Assembly: GCA_963513935.1 (NCBI GenBank) | Contig: OY740769.1 | Location: forward strand, 106,309,762 to 106,373,761 | Direction of reading: 5' to 3' | Source of the DNA: Aphrophora alni | Taxonomy: Eukaryota; Arthropoda; Insecta; Hemiptera; Aphrophoridae | DNA: 64,000 nt | Part shown: positions 12,001 to 25,072 of the stretch, piece after piece | How positions within the stretch are numbered: position 1 is the stretch's first letter | Layout: each line of letters begins with the position of its first letter | The notes under the pieces: model-generated | Seen by the model: only the letters and a program-made list of their open reading frames with translations | What the model was told of the DNA's origin: nothing | Database searches by the model: none | Translations under genes and position numbers: made by a program

Positions 12001-15000
12001 TGTCATATAATGCCAAATTCCACCAAGGCCAATTTTATTATGTTCATAAATTTCAAAATTGAAATAAATGGCTAAAAAATTTCATATGTTCATAAATTTT
12101 GAAAATAAATCCTTACTTTCTTTCACCTTCATATTGTAAGAGATTTTTGTTTATACTATCCCAAAATAAACTGAAACAATTAATTTTGTGTGATTTAAAC
12201 TACCGATTCATGAGACAATCTCAGGCGCTCATTTTAGTGAGTATAAGCTTAGCAATCCCGAGGAACCTTTTCCATGTCATCTTGAGTTAGATTCCACTCT
12301 TTCCATCTTGAAATTCTCATTCATCTCTACCAGGTGTCTCTTAACCAACTTTTGTTCTTTTCCTATCCTGACACTATTAAAGTATATGAGGGCTATGGGT
12401 CTTTATTTTATGCTCTTTTCTTCCTTTTCTTTTTATAAGATGATGGTGACAGAGAAGTGTCTTCTTACCTTTAAACAAAATAAGAAGATGATGAGATAAT
12501 AAGTGATAATATTGTTCACATTCGCTCTATTTTCCACCTCAACCAGTCTTATATATATTATGACATCCACTACTACATATTATATCAAATTTTAAAAGGT
12601 TTAATCATTGATTCACCTATTCTTGAAATAAAGAGTGAAATATGGCACAAGTACATGTAATTCTGAAATGAGTGTTTCGAAAAACTCAAAACATTAAATA
12701 TTTGACAACAAAATTGATCACTATGGCATTACGTATTTCTTTTACTTTGTAGCCTAGTTGAAAAGTAAAATATATTGTTGTTTGTTTTTATAATATCAGT
12801 TTTAATGAATTACGGTCAAGATTAATTTTATTTAAAACAAATTTTTTTAACTTTCCTATTACAAAAGTAATGTATTAAAATATAGATATTACATATTATT
12901 TTGTATGGTTCTCGATAAAATGTTTTGAGTTTCCAGAAACGTGTTTTTACCAATTTCAGAATGACACCTGTCTGTGGCATTTTTCATGCATTATTTCAAG
13001 AATATTTATTTCAATTGACTGAACATTTTCAGATTTGATGTCTAATATAAGATTAGATTTTACCAAAATCATATAAGGTTGGTGAAAGTAGAATAGAGTT
13101 GAAAAATAAATATCACATAGTATCATAGGAATGACAAATTTTAATGAATCAATATTTTTCAGTTTAGTGTGCCATGGAATGACTACATTTGATGGAAATA
13201 ACATGTTTTGCTTGTTTAAAAACGAGATCATGTTCTCACTCTGTTTAGCAAAAGCGATGTTTATGAAAATTCAACATTCTCTTTCTTAAGTAGTCTAGTT
13301 TGAACACTGAGAAGCCCAATTTTTTTTATTCTGTATTTTTTTTTTTTTTTTTGTTAATAATTTTACATATGCAGTTTTGAAATTAAGCAGAATTAACATT
13401 GGTTTAAACAGTAGTTGCTCATTTATCATGATTAGCATATCAAATTCTCAAATATTTCCATTTGCATGCCCTAAAATTCCAATTTAAAAATTGCTGCAAC
13501 AATTCTCAATTTTTTTACTTGTCTTATTAACTATAGTTTTGATACAGGACTCACAAAAACAAAAATAGATATAAATATAATATCAAATGTACCTTTGTGG
13601 AATTTTCATTTATACAAATTTCTAAACATATAACTATATATTTTAAATTATAGAAGTCTTACAATATGTTTTAGTAGTTATACTACAAATAAATAGAAAA
13701 TTAGGTCTACATCATTGATAGGCCTATACAAATTAAAGTGACAGAATACTTGTTTCCTGGCTCAAGTATGACCACGGAAATGTCATAAGACTGTTTACAA
13801 TTTGTTGAAGGGAACTTTTACTAGGAGTGTAGGAAATTTATAGATTATAATGTAAACACATTCCATTTACAGATTTTTATTTTTCAAAATGGCATCTGAA
13901 TATGTGGATTAACATAGAACCAAAATTTAATTCCACAGGAAAATTACTGATTGTTGATTATTCACTACTATTGACTAGGTAAGAAACATGAACTATTATC
14001 AGACTTGTAACCATATAATAAAATTTAAAATGAAATTGGCAAATTTATCAATTAATTGCAAATTTGTTACAGGATTAGCACACAATCTAAAATTCAGATT
14101 GATGACAAAGTTTTGCATATAGATTCATTTAAAATTAGAGCTTGCAGGTAATAAAAACTACCACATATTCTAATAAAATCAAGGCAGACTAAAAACAAAG
14201 CAAAAAATTGTAAAACTTCTTAAAGTGTACCTATGCCATTTGTGACTGTAGTAATTATTAAATTTCAAAAATAATTAAATTGGAAGTCCTAGTAAAAGTT
14301 TTGAAAAAAATAATAAAAGCCCTGATTATGAAAAATAATAAATGGTTAAATTTAAGACACACAAACAAACTTTGGCAATTGTTAAACTTCCTCGAAATTG
14401 CATTAGATTATGAGTGAAAATTAAATTTAAACAATAGTAAATGTTATATCGTTTTAGGAAAATATGAAATAGACAATTGCTAAATGTAAGGAATGCAGCA
14501 AATAAATCATATAAATATAATTTGGATTTGCAAAAAACTTCTTAAATTTCAAGTAAATATATATTTGACGATTGTCTGTTAATGAATGATCTATAAGCCC
14601 AACATTCAACATTGTTTCCCATTCACTTGAAACAATTGATACAACCTTTCTTGTATATCTCCTCTTTTCGATCTTTTATTGTTGGCATCCATTTAACCTG
14701 AGGGCTGAGGGCCTGTACTCCAATTACTCACCCCCTTACTAATAGGTTTTCTCCTGGATAGACAGAATTGATCTGAAAATGGTCTAAATGTGTTTCAAGT
14801 TAAAAAAAAATAAAAATTATTTTATTTTTATTATTTTTTTAACTGATTAAAACACTATATAGACATTTTCATACTATTACAAAAATTCTCTTATAACTCT
14901 TAAATAGGAAAATATGCCTAGAGAACCTAACTATTTGGAGCTGAATAATTACCAACAAAGAGAGCAGGTTATAGAGCTCAAATGTAATTCTAACATGCAA

Positions 15001-15198
15001 TTTATGTATTAAGAAAATGCATCTAGGAGGAAATTAGTAATTGTTACATTTACTAAATCATTGTAAAGTTACTATATTTAAAGTATAATACAGTTACTGA
15101 TATAGGAATAATCAACAATGTTGAATTTGAATATAAGTTAGGCCTACCTTTTTTAAGATTTTAAGATCTGTTAGTTCAGCTTTTCCGTTTCGCTCCAT
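8926..15198 (-). CDS. Two-helix membrane protein with two PPxY motifs (3 exons, complete)
   Basis: Complete minus-strand gene rebuilt from three exons: 15148-15198, 11051-11290 and 8926-9072. Both introns (3.86 kb and 1.98 kb) join phase 0 to phase 0, giving 145 residues. Layout: short charged N-terminus; helix 1 at about residues 25-45 (YVCILIALLIMGTLSYGLYC); an acidic loop with CNMPPDWQYDP; helix 2 at about 65-90; then a polar cytoplasmic-type tail with LPPSY near residue 116 and LPPPY near 128. PPxY motifs are ligands for WW domains of Nedd4-type ubiquitin ligases, so an adaptor or sorting role is plausible by analogy with small PY-bearing proteins such as Commissureless or Ndfip. I see no alignment-level match to either, so no symbol is given. 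The absence of stops across three matched exons argues for a real gene. Confidence 0.75.
9073..11050 (-). other. Intron 2 of the PPxY gene
   Basis: AT-rich and featureless to the eye; open frames at 10092-10274 and 10927-11127 lack any recognisable domain. Confidence 0.6.
11051..11290 (-). CDS. PPxY membrane protein, exon 2 (both membrane helices)
   Basis: 240 bp, exactly 80 codons, phase 0 at both ends. Acceptor TTTTTGTCCAG, donor GAG|GTATTT. It carries two hydrophobic segments of about 20 residues separated by a PPDWQYDPKLPENR loop. The longer open frame around it (11018-11395) includes intron sequence on both sides. Confidence 0.78.
11291..15147 (-). other. Intron 1 of the PPxY gene
   Basis: 3.86 kb of AT-rich sequence. 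It contains a T-run near 13330-13352 and no recognisable repeat ends or domains. Small open frames at 12099-12499 and 12956-13231 are low-complexity, A/T-driven and unsupported. Confidence 0.6.
15148..15198 (-). CDS. PPxY membrane protein, exon 1 (start)
   Basis: Encodes MERNGKAELTDLKILKK. The ATG is at 15198-15196. An in-frame TAA lies upstream (14 codons before), with no other ATG between, which fixes the start. The donor AAG|GTAGGC is at 15147, phase 0. Confidence 0.7.
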
Positions 15199-17870
15199 CC
15201 CAAAATACAATGTTCCACTTGTATGAAATTTTTGACGTTAGAAAACTGAATGGAGATTTTTAGCTCTTCAAATCTTGAATGTTACAGGACAACTAAACCA
15301 CAAACAGCTCAAAGAGATAATATGTTGTTGGCTTATCAGTTGGGAATATCCGTCTTTATAACACGTCATACCCATATCATTTCATCATACTAAACAGTCC
15401 AAGGTACATGTATACTCAAATATTCTATAAATTTTCCAAACAACAAGCTGCAGTTATCATTCAAATAAACATTGTGTGTGCTAAGAAGACACAAACAACA
15501 AATTACAAACAATTTGAGACAACACAGTTTATTAGGCCTTATACCATCTATTTTTCAATCAATAATTATAATTCTGCAAATAAACTTGTGTAATACAAAT
15601 TATTAAGATAAATTGTCAAAAGATGTTTATTATTATTTACAAGAGAAAGAACATGAAAATATATAAAAGAATACAGTACTTAATAATAATAAACAGTACA
15701 AAACAGTGCGTAAAATTTTGTCAAGCTAAAATAACACAAAACAAATTAGTAAAAAAACACAAATTTTTCATAACCATCTTTCCAAAAAGTTAGTAAAAGT
15801 TATATGTTAATAAATGAAAAGACCCAGCAAGCTGACTTAAAAAGTCAAAAATTTCAAATCCATCCCAAACTATTTCATAAAATTTTACAGTTCATGAGTA
15901 ATATGGAAAATGGTCAAATAAACCTGACAACAGTCAGAGTTCAGTAATTTTTGTTTGCCGATTTTGAAATATGAACTCTCTTTTAACAAAGCAAAACTGA
16001 TCAATGTATAATAAGCTATTAGCGTCAATTTCACATTTAAGTCAATTAATATTAATAGCCGATTTTCATATTATTAGAGCCAACTAAATAAAATTGGGTG
16101 TAAAGCACTGTTAAATGAGTGAAGTACAGCACAAATATTTTCCATTTGAGCAACCCAACCTTCTTTAGTGATGTAAAGTTTCTCAAAAGCGCCAAAAAGT
16201 GATGAAAAATTTGAAGGGCCAAAAAAACATTTTAGTCATCTGGTATTCATTTTATAAAATGGAATATAGGACGCCGTGAATTGATTTTGTAAAAATGAAA
16301 CTAGTTTCTTCTTACTTATTACAAAAAAATTGGAAATGATCAATTTATTGTAGTTTTTATAAAAGGAATTAATCAAACCAACATGGCAATATTCACTTTA
16401 CCTTAAATATTCTTAACCATTTGATTAATTTTCTCTAAATTTGTTATGGAACACATCTTTGGAAATTTGTTGAGTGATAATAAATGTTATGAAAATGGAG
16501 TAGGGGAGAGGGGTAATTAGAACAAAATGTAAATAGCTGTTAAGAAATTATTGATTTGGTAATCGAAATAAAAGTTACCAGTAATTTTTTTTTGAAAATT
16601 ATGAGTTATTGGTTAAAAAAGTAAAAATGAACTATAGTATACTTATATTATATGCCAGTATAAAATACTGCCTTTTGAAGGCATAATTTCTTATAGCTGG
16701 GTGAAACATCTTTGAAATTTTTTTTAAAAAGTAAAATATTTGCTGGGTTACTATCAATACATCCAATCCTTAATTTGTTCATTTCAACCACTTATGCAAA
16801 AATTCATACATATTAATATAATATATACTTTTTGTTTTATATTTAGGAATATATTGTAACATAAACAATATAGAGTATATTTTTAAATCTTTTAAAGTGA
16901 TAATGGGTAAGTAAATCTTCAAAAGTACAATTGATTTCATTCCATGTTTCATAAAACACAAAAAAGTATATGTAGGTACTTATAAAATTACATAGATCTT
17001 TCCAAATTTGACATGCATTTTCTAATGCTACACTGAATTAATGTTATTAAAAATATACATCTAACATCAGTATTAATAGGTCATATTTACTAATTTATAA
17101 ACATGAATATTTGAATGAAAGCTAAAATACAATAATTCTTGTTAAGAAGGTACGAAAGCATTAAAAAAAAGTCTTGGGTAAAATTGTTAATGTGAGTTCT
17201 ACAACATAAACTCTCTTATAAAAGAAAGTAAGTACAACATAACACCATGCATCTTCATCTTTAAAAATTATACTCATCTCCATCTTTGGCAATAAATTCG
17301 TCTTGTATAACTAATGATTTTGTTAGATATTTGGAGACCCAAATTTTTGTGGAACAATTCTGGTAATCAACAACCCATTCATACGAATATATACAATTTG
17401 AACTACAAAAACAAATCTTTAACTGTTCCTGTTTCATAAATATTGTAGCTTTAAGAATTAAAATTTAAGTTGTTACATAAACAAAAAACATACAGCATAA
17501 ACCACTACAAAACAAGTAAATATATAATAAAATAACAATTTTAGAAATGGTTTCCTACCACAATACTAGTTTCCTGGAAAAGCACCTAGTTTAATTAAAT
17601 GTGTGAGAAACAGGAGATTTTAAATTTTAATCTTTACATGAGCCAATAAATTAATCTCACAAATTTATAATTTTATACAGAATACAATAATACCAACCAG
17701 TACCAACAAAGGACTAAACAGAAAAGTGAGTTGAATTAATTATTCATATTTATACATGAATAAGAAAGCATTATGCCATTCAGGTATCACCTATAATTTA
17801 TTCAGCAATAAAAATATCAATAATTAATAGTTAATAAATTAAATAATTAATTTTTAAATAAATTTATTAA
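15199..17870. other. AT-rich stretch, nothing recognised
   Basis: It holds the probable promoter and 5'UTR of the PPxY gene just above 15198. Beyond that I see only AT-rich sequence without repeat ends or coding signal. Confidence 0.5.
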
Positions 17871-17872
17871 TA

Positions 17873-18868
17873 CAGTAGAACCCCTCAAACTCGACATAAT
17901 GTGGACTTTAAGGTTGTCGAGTTTGGGGGTTGTCGAGTTTTAGGGAACTTTGGTATTTAATGGTTAAGTTTGCAACAAATACTCAAAAATTTTAAATAAC
18001 TGTACATTTATTGATTATCAATGATTAAACGTTTATTGCAAAAAAGTCCCTGCCTGACAACAAAAAAATAGTGTGTTCAATCACACATTAAAATTAAATT
18101 TATCGATCGGTCAAATGAGATTTAAAAAGTGTTGGCCTTGTACAATAGGTTTAGTAAACTAAAAAGACCTATCCTAATATGCTGTAATAAAATTTACAGT
18201 AAAAAACAGACAGTCCATTAAATATTTTTAAAGATTAAAACAATTTTAGATAAAAAAAAAAAAAAAAAAATTTGATTGCTATTTGTTTTTCATTTTCGAC
18301 TGGACGTCTGGCAGCTTCATCTCGAAGTCGCCGAAGAAAAAGAATGTCCATACCAAACACGGTCCAATACAAATGCTATAAATTGAACTGCTGATCGCAT
18401 ATAATTAAGAGTCGGGTCATTTTTCTCACATGGTTAAAACCTTTATTACAAAACTTGAATCATAGTTCTACGACGCTCCGTTGAATTGTTATGACAAAAG
18501 ACTTGCCGCTTACTTTAACGGAATCGGTGCTAATGACCGGTAGCATCCGGGTGGTTAGGCGCTTGGGTTCACAACAATATGAATGTTTTGACAACAAATA
18601 TTTAGGGCTGTCCCGGTCTACCTGGACCCTTTATCTTTAACTTTGGCCTCTACTATACAGTAGGATTAGAAAGTGGCTAGACAAAGGAGCATCCCTCACA
18701 GCTGTATAAACAAAAGTAACAAGCCTCAACCTCTGGGCATCTGGCAGGCGCACATGGCGTAAAACAATGCAGTGAATGACCTTGGAAATCCCATGCTCCT
18801 TGTCACTGGCCCTGTCGAGTTTGACGGAATGTCGAGTTTGAGGGGGTCGAGTTTGAGGGGTTCTACTG
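17873..18868. mobile_element. Non-autonomous pogo-like DNA transposon
   Basis: TA dinucleotides flank both ends (17871-17872 and 18869-18870). The left end is CAGTAGAACCCCTCAAACTC and the right end is its inverse, GAGTTTGAGGGGTTCTACTG. CAGTAGAACCCC-type termini at a TA site are characteristic of pogo/Tigger elements. The subterminal motif GTCGAGTTT recurs several times at both ends (for example 17924 to 17940 and 18814 to 18856), probably as transposase-binding sites. At 996 bp it has no recognisable transposase; the minus-strand open frame at 18637-18915 crosses the right end and is not supported as a gene. Confidence 0.88.
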
Positions 18869-18870
18869 TA

Positions 18871-21800
18871 ATTAATAAAATTATTTATTAATACATTTAG
18901 AATGAATGAACACAATTTGTTTTATTATATCAACCTTTTATACCAATAATCATTTTGTGCAAAGAAGGATGTTTAGTTAAAAATATATAATATTTCGATA
19001 AATATAGTATTTAGTTATATGAATTGTAAAAAGAACTCAAAAGAGACAGTACAACTTCTTCAAGGAATCACCAGTAGCTAAGTAACATAATGTTATTCAT
19101 AGTTGTGTGGCAGTCGGGATCACTATCCTTATTTTTCCATATCAGTGTATAATCTTCTACAATAAAATATTAAGTCCTCGTTTAATGTGAATTGTAACAA
19201 GATCTTCATTCTTCCGCTTTGCTTAATTTATATATATATTTTTAAATTACTGAACTCTTGACACCTTTTTTCTATGTACTGTATTACAAAGCCAATCATA
19301 AAAACTACTTCTTTCAACGTTTTTGTTACTCCTAATTTATTAGACCCACTTGATTATACACAAGTATACTAACTAGAAAGTAAAAGAAAGAACTGGTAGA
19401 AAGAAAAATAGGCTTATTCAACTTAACCCCTTGGATTAAAGTGAAAGGCGAATTCACCAATCAGCATGACCACATTAAAAAAGATTAATAACAGAGAATA
19501 AATCTACAGCTGTAATCTTGCTCTGTATAATTAAAGGTAAATCAAACATTAGCATAGTTTGGATACTTAGTAAACAAAGCGATTATTGGTAAACTAATCT
19601 ATAAAGTTCCACTCTCAAAATTTGTAGACTACAGTGAGTAAAATAATTAAATTCATGTACATTACCCCAAACACAACAAATAAATGCTTTAAAGTAAATC
19701 TAATTTGTTCATTCTGTCTAGTCAGCTAAACAAATTTAACAAAATCATCTTTAATAATGATGCATTACACGTTTCATTGAAGGTCAACTTAAAAAGATAA
19801 GACAGTATATTTTGTTTGAATAAATAGATTGAATTAAACATAATATAATACAAGACAATAGATTTTTCTTGAATAAGAAGATAAAATCAAATCTATTGAC
19901 ACTAGTGATACTGTTGTTTAAAGTATGGGCAAACAATGATAATCCTACAAAAAGAAATATTAAAAAATCTTCCTCCAAAGCTTATTTGTTCAGTATTTAT
20001 AAATTATATTGAAATTTTGTATAGTCAAATTTTCACAAAGTTTTGAATATCTGGTTTCACAAAGCCTCTAAATCTAAAAATTTATCATAGAAAACTTAAT
20101 ATTTATTGAAATAGCCCAACTAATAACCTTACCAATTATTGTTCTCATTTCCTATAAGTTTAGCAGGATTAATTTGCTAGTTATGTTTTCTATGATGATT
20201 TTACTTTGGCTAGATGACAAGAATGTGAATGGAATATAATATAATCTATTGGTGGTAGTTTAATCCTAGCTTGTATAGCATGCAACACACACATTAGCTT
20301 GATTGAATCAACAGAGGTGTGGCACCATTAGTGCGGGCATTCCTAGCACTCTGCTTTACTCCTTGCTGGCATTTAGGTTATCTCGCCACAATACTCTGTA
20401 TGCAACTTAGAATGGTACGGTAACTTAAGGCTCGCGTTGTTATAGTTTTATTTTTAGTAGTTTTTGTTACTAAAGTAACACTATATAAACATAACATTAA
20501 TTATACTAATTTCTACTTTCTATTTATTATTTTAGTGTATTGTAGTTAATTACCTTTAGATATGAAAAATGCATAGCAAAATGATAGCATATCATGTCCC
20601 ACATTTCAAAGTTTGTAGACAACATTTGCAATTAAATAACTTTAGTTTTAGACTTATTTAAGACTGAATCCATAAAAAATTACAAAGATTTCTGATACCT
20701 ATGCAAAGAACAGTCTGATAACCTATTAAATTGGTTATATATCAAGTTTTGATGAAATAAGAAAGTTCATGCCTCAAGGTATATGTACAAAAAATTATGG
20801 TTTACTAGTAAATTATGAAAATAATAATAATAATAATCCCAACAGTGGGTTAATTTTGGTATTTTCTAATTTACTTCTGAACACCAAGTTTTTTTTATTT
20901 TATTATTATTATTTTATTATTATTTTTTTTTTTAATAGTATGGTTTGGGCAACAAAATTTAATAAAAATCACTAGAACCAATTTCGAGCTATTTTAAATC
21001 TTTTAGGATGTTTCAGCATCCATGGTTCATTTTTTGTATAAGATATGTAAAAAAATTTGTACACAGTTTATTCATATTCAATTCCTTATGTAAAATATAG
21101 TCTCATATTACTAATTCTTGAATTTCACTCATTTTTATTCATTTTTTTTCATTAATAATCACTCTAGACTCAACTTTTTGTAAAGACAATGTCTTTACCA
21201 AAATATCTTTTGAATGGAATCTGAGGATAAATATAGCCAAAATTATAAGAGTTATTTTGAAAAGATTAGCTTAGATATACAATTTTGATGGAATCTGTTC
21301 TTTTAATATATCTACAATAATTAGTTAGGCAACAGACAGATGGATTTAGTTTGGAAAAAAATCCCATTATAAACTCAAAATATAACATTTTCATCATTGC
21401 AATATTTTTACAATAACATATTTGAGAATATGAGGAAGTTGAATTGTGTACATTTATTATTTAAATCAATGTTTTCCTTCTTTAGTAAACATTCAAGAGA
21501 GGTAATATAATAATTAAGTCTGAGAAGTTTGGTGTCAAAGGGCAGTAGATAACAATAACAAATATCTATTTTAGTTTATCAGAAAGTTTTTATATAAATA
21601 GAAAGGCGCCAACTTAAAGATATAAAATCAAACATGTCATCAAGTGTTTTTTTTCAGTTATCTTGTTACAAACTTATTTACAATTAATTAATTATCAGTT
21701 ATGACTATTCATACTCAAATCGTTTACCATTAAATCAACATATTATGACACCTTTATATAAAAAGTAATAGAAAATGGTAGAATTATAGTGTATCAAACC

Positions 21801-21873
21801 ACCAGTGCAGTATGAATCAGTTAAAAAATGTGTGGTTCTAACTGAAACACCACTATATCACACCCACGAATAA
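18871..21873. other. AT-rich stretch, nothing firm
   Basis: There is a GC-richer patch at about 20300-20450 without a sustained open frame on either strand, and an (AAT)n-like tract near 20820-20835. No gene recognised. Confidence 0.45.
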
Positions 21874-22534
21874 CGTAGGGAAATTTTGTTTTTTTAATAC
21901 CCATTGCCCTAAAAAGATATATTTTTTGGGGGTTGGGGATGGTTTTTGAAAAAATTTCAAATCTAAACTAGGGTCAAATTACACATAATTTCAAAGGTCT
22001 TTTAAAAGTAAGCATTTTGAGAAAAAAAGTTTTGACTTACTTTGTCCAATTTCAAGATGGTGGCCATAACATACAAAATTTTGGCTTTTGTAATTTTATT
22101 TACTATCACTAAATGATGTTATTCTCAAACACCAAAATTTTACCAATGAGATACTCTTTCAATGTGGAATTTGAACACTTTTTCAGAAATTTTCCAACAT
22201 TTAAAACACTTAGAATTTCGAATAATTAATAAATCCCATATATAAAAAAATTCAAATAGCAATGTAGATTTTGTAATATATCAAATTAAAGAGCTCTCAA
22301 AGCTGAACATTTTAAACGTTTAACCATATCTCCAACCATTTCGAAATGGCAGCCAAAAAAAAATGAATTTTACATGTTTCATGGCTTATTTTTTGTCAAT
22401 AAATGGGAAGCTTAGAGAAAAAACAAATAAATTGAAATTTGTCATTATTATTCTTAAAAATTTATAATTAATAAATTTAATATACTTGTATCCGTCATGA
22501 ATTTGATAAAAATTTGTGTTGACGAACTCTGAAG

Positions 22535-22585
22535 AGGGAATAAACTGTCTGATGATGAAGCACATCGGTTGAAATGTGTTATAGA
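22535..22585 (+). repeat. Hammerhead-like core motif
   Basis: CTGATGATGAAGCACATCGG is followed by TTGAAATG. The CTGATGA and GAAA boxes match the hammerhead consensus exactly, separated by a short potential stem (GATG/CATC). Lies just inside the left arm of the long-inverted-repeat element. Confidence 0.35.
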
Positions 22586-23265
22586 GACGTAAAAATTAAG
22601 TTATATTGATAAATTTTAAAAAGGGTAAATATTATGAGACATATTGAATTTTACATTTTTGTAATAAATAGAAAGCGTAGGGGAAACATAAATAAATTTA
22701 CATTAGTCATTATTATTCTTGAAAAATAAAAACTTATTATAGTCAATGTTGAATCTCATGAAGATATGAAGATTTAAAACAAATAATACTATAGATTTTG
22801 AGTTAACAAATATAAAACCTAAATAAGAATAAACAGAAATGAGTGTGACTACCTTATCAGTTTGTACTTTTTATTTTATTTTCCTTGGGTTGGAATAGTT
22901 TTGTTATTTTCCACGGTGCAGATAAAGAGCCTTGATGGTTTTAAAAATGTCCCAATTCCAACAACAGATTTTTACCATTATGTGCTAGATATCCATTAAG
23001 GTAGTATCACAAATCAGTTTATTGTTGCTTTTAAAATGCCCTGTATCAATAATAAGAATTTCGACTTGCTCATAATTTTAGGAGAGTGCACACCAAACTA
23101 CTCAGGAGTTGCGATTTTGTATGCATTACGATATCCAGAGCAGGAATATCAAATGGAATAGTAGAGATCGGCTACTTGTGAGCGTGAAAAAGGTTAACTA
23201 CAACCTGACGAAAACAAGAATAAGAAAATTAAGAGGTCTGTAAGGAATAATAAGGATCAATCCTC

Positions 23266-23822
23266 ATGATTCTACCAGAAGAATATATATTCACCCTGGA
23301 ATTGGCCACATGTAAGACAATTTGGAGGATGTTAAAAGATCATAATTTGCATCATTACCTCATATCTCTACAAGAGGATGGTTTTCTTCATCAAACAAAT
23401 TTTCGTATTTGGGTAATGGTACTGGGCTATACAAAACTCAAATTGGATGTGGGACGTGGACAAGCAAAGGTATTGAGCCTTAAATACTTGATGCAAAATT
23501 ATTGGTCCTCATTTTTTTTTAAGAAAATTTAAAAAGAGATATTTACAATAACTTTGTTTAAATATCTTGTCAAATTTGTTACAAGAGGTTTCAGCAGAAA
23601 TCATATAAGATATATGGGTTCTACAATATGCTCACTATGCTCTTAACGTTCATCAAATGCTTCAACAGTACCCTACAAACAAAATGGGTTGGAAGATGTG
23701 GTCCAGTTAAATTCTCAGCAAAATCACCAATGTGTTTGGACTATTATTTGTGTGGTAGGCTCAACAATATTGTTTATACAATATGGTCAATAACAAGAAA
23801 AGATATGATGTCACAAGTGTAA
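23266..23822 (+). pseudogene. Mariner/Tc1-superfamily transposase remnants
   Basis: Two separated open pieces. The first (23266-23532) includes TCKTIWRMLKDHNLHHYLI, the helix-turn-helix segment that in insect mariner-type transposases reads S-x-x-T-V-W-R-I-L-x-x-x-x-L-x-P-Y-H. The second (23628-23822) includes LQTKWVGRCGPVKFSAKSP, then LDYYLCGRLNNIVY. This corresponds to the W-I-G-R-x-G-P-V-x-W-P-x-R-S-P-D-L-x-P-L-D-x-F-L-W-G block that carries the last catalytic acidic residue. The segment between them, with the first two catalytic aspartates, is missing or scrambled, and there are frameshifts. Not functional. Confidence 0.7.
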
Positions 23823-24230
23823 GGAATGAAGTGGCCATACTAAATGGTGAGGAAAAGTTGGGTGTGGTGGATACCTTCCCAACAAGAGTTCAATTTTGTA
23901 TTGAGAACAGCGGAAATCATTTTGAGCACCTTTAGATTTTTTAAGGTAAACTGTAGTAAATGGGTTTGGAATTTTATTTAAAGTTAAGATTTTAATTTCA
24001 TAAATTTAACCTATATATGGTACTGTCCTTAAAACAATAATTTATTAATTGATGTTTATTCATTTGCAATATTTTCAAAAATATTTCACCATTTTCGAAA
24101 TCACATAATAGCTTAAAAAAAAATAATTTCTCAGTTTTGTGTAATTTAATTAATTTTTAAAATAATATATAATGTAATTATTTGTATACTAGAATTTCTG
24201 GATTTGCTTATAATTATGAGTGATAATAAC

Positions 24231-24386
24231 ATTTATATTCACTTACTGCCAGCAATCTCGTTATTTCAGTTTTAATGTGTTGAAGGTACCTTCAAAACAT
24301 TGGTTTTATGTTTTATATAGATTTGTATTTATGTATTATAATAAAGTCTGGAATAATAGGATTGCTGGCGGTAAGTGAATATAAAT
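24231..24386. mobile_element. Small palindromic MITE nested in the element
   Basis: Left end ATTTATATTCACTTACTGCC followed by AGCAATC. Right end GATTGCTGGCGGTAAGTGAA followed by TATAAAT is its inverse with few mismatches. About 156 bp in total. The two arms cover about 45 bp each around a non-repeated core. Confidence 0.75.
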
Positions 24387-25072
24387 TTTAGTATCACCTA
24401 TGAAATGTAAAATTCAATTTGTTTTTTGTTTACTAATTATAAATTTTGCAAGAATAATAATGACTAATTTTAAATTATGTGTTCTTCCTTACATTTATTA
24501 ACAGAAAAAAAGGGGCTATAAAATATCTAAAATTCAGTTTTTTGGCCACCATTGTGAAATGATTGGAGATATGATCAAACTTTAAATACAAAAAAGTTCA
24601 GCTTCGAGAGTTCTTTAATTTGATTTACCACAAAACCTACATTGCTATTTGAATTTTGTTAGATACAGGCTTTATCAATTATCGGAAATTATAAGTGTTT
24701 TAAATGTTGGAAAACTTGTAAAAAGTGTTTCAAACTTCATATGGTTTGATAGAGTATCTCATAAGCATGGTTTGGTAAAATTTTGGTGTTTGAGAATAAC
24801 ATAGTTTAGTGGTAGTAAATAAAATTTCAAAAGCCAAAATTTTTTATGTTTATGGCCACTATCTTGAAATTGGACGAAGTAAGTCAAAACTTTATATCTC
24901 AAAATGTTTGCTTTTAATAGACCTTTGAAATTATGTGTAATTTGACGTTAGTTTAGATAAAAATTTCTTCAAAAACCATCCCTGACACCCAAAATATGTT
25001 TTGAGGCACTAGGTTTTGAAAATAAATATTTCCCTCGAATCTTCTGAATGAGAATGACACTTTGATAATTAC

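Larger units (their letters stand above)
21876..25040 (+). mobile_element. Long-inverted-repeat DNA element around a broken mariner-type transposase
   Basis: Two long arms face each other: about 21876-22490 on the left and 24400-25040 on the right (read inverted). Matching points include TAGGGAAATTTTG against the inverse of 25030-25040, the stretch GGATGGTTTTTGAA, TGACTTACTTTGTCCAATTT against AAATTGGACGAAGTAAGTCA, and GGTGTTTGAGAATAAC near 24798. Between the arms lie transposase fragments on + (23266-23822) and a nested palindromic MITE (24231-24386). A sub-block of the left arm is partly repeated at about 22620-22760. Exact ends and target duplication were not resolved. Confidence 0.7.

Noticed and set aside
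18637..18915. 92-codon minus-strand open frame
   Set aside because: It runs across the right end of the pogo-like element into flanking DNA and has no transposase motif.
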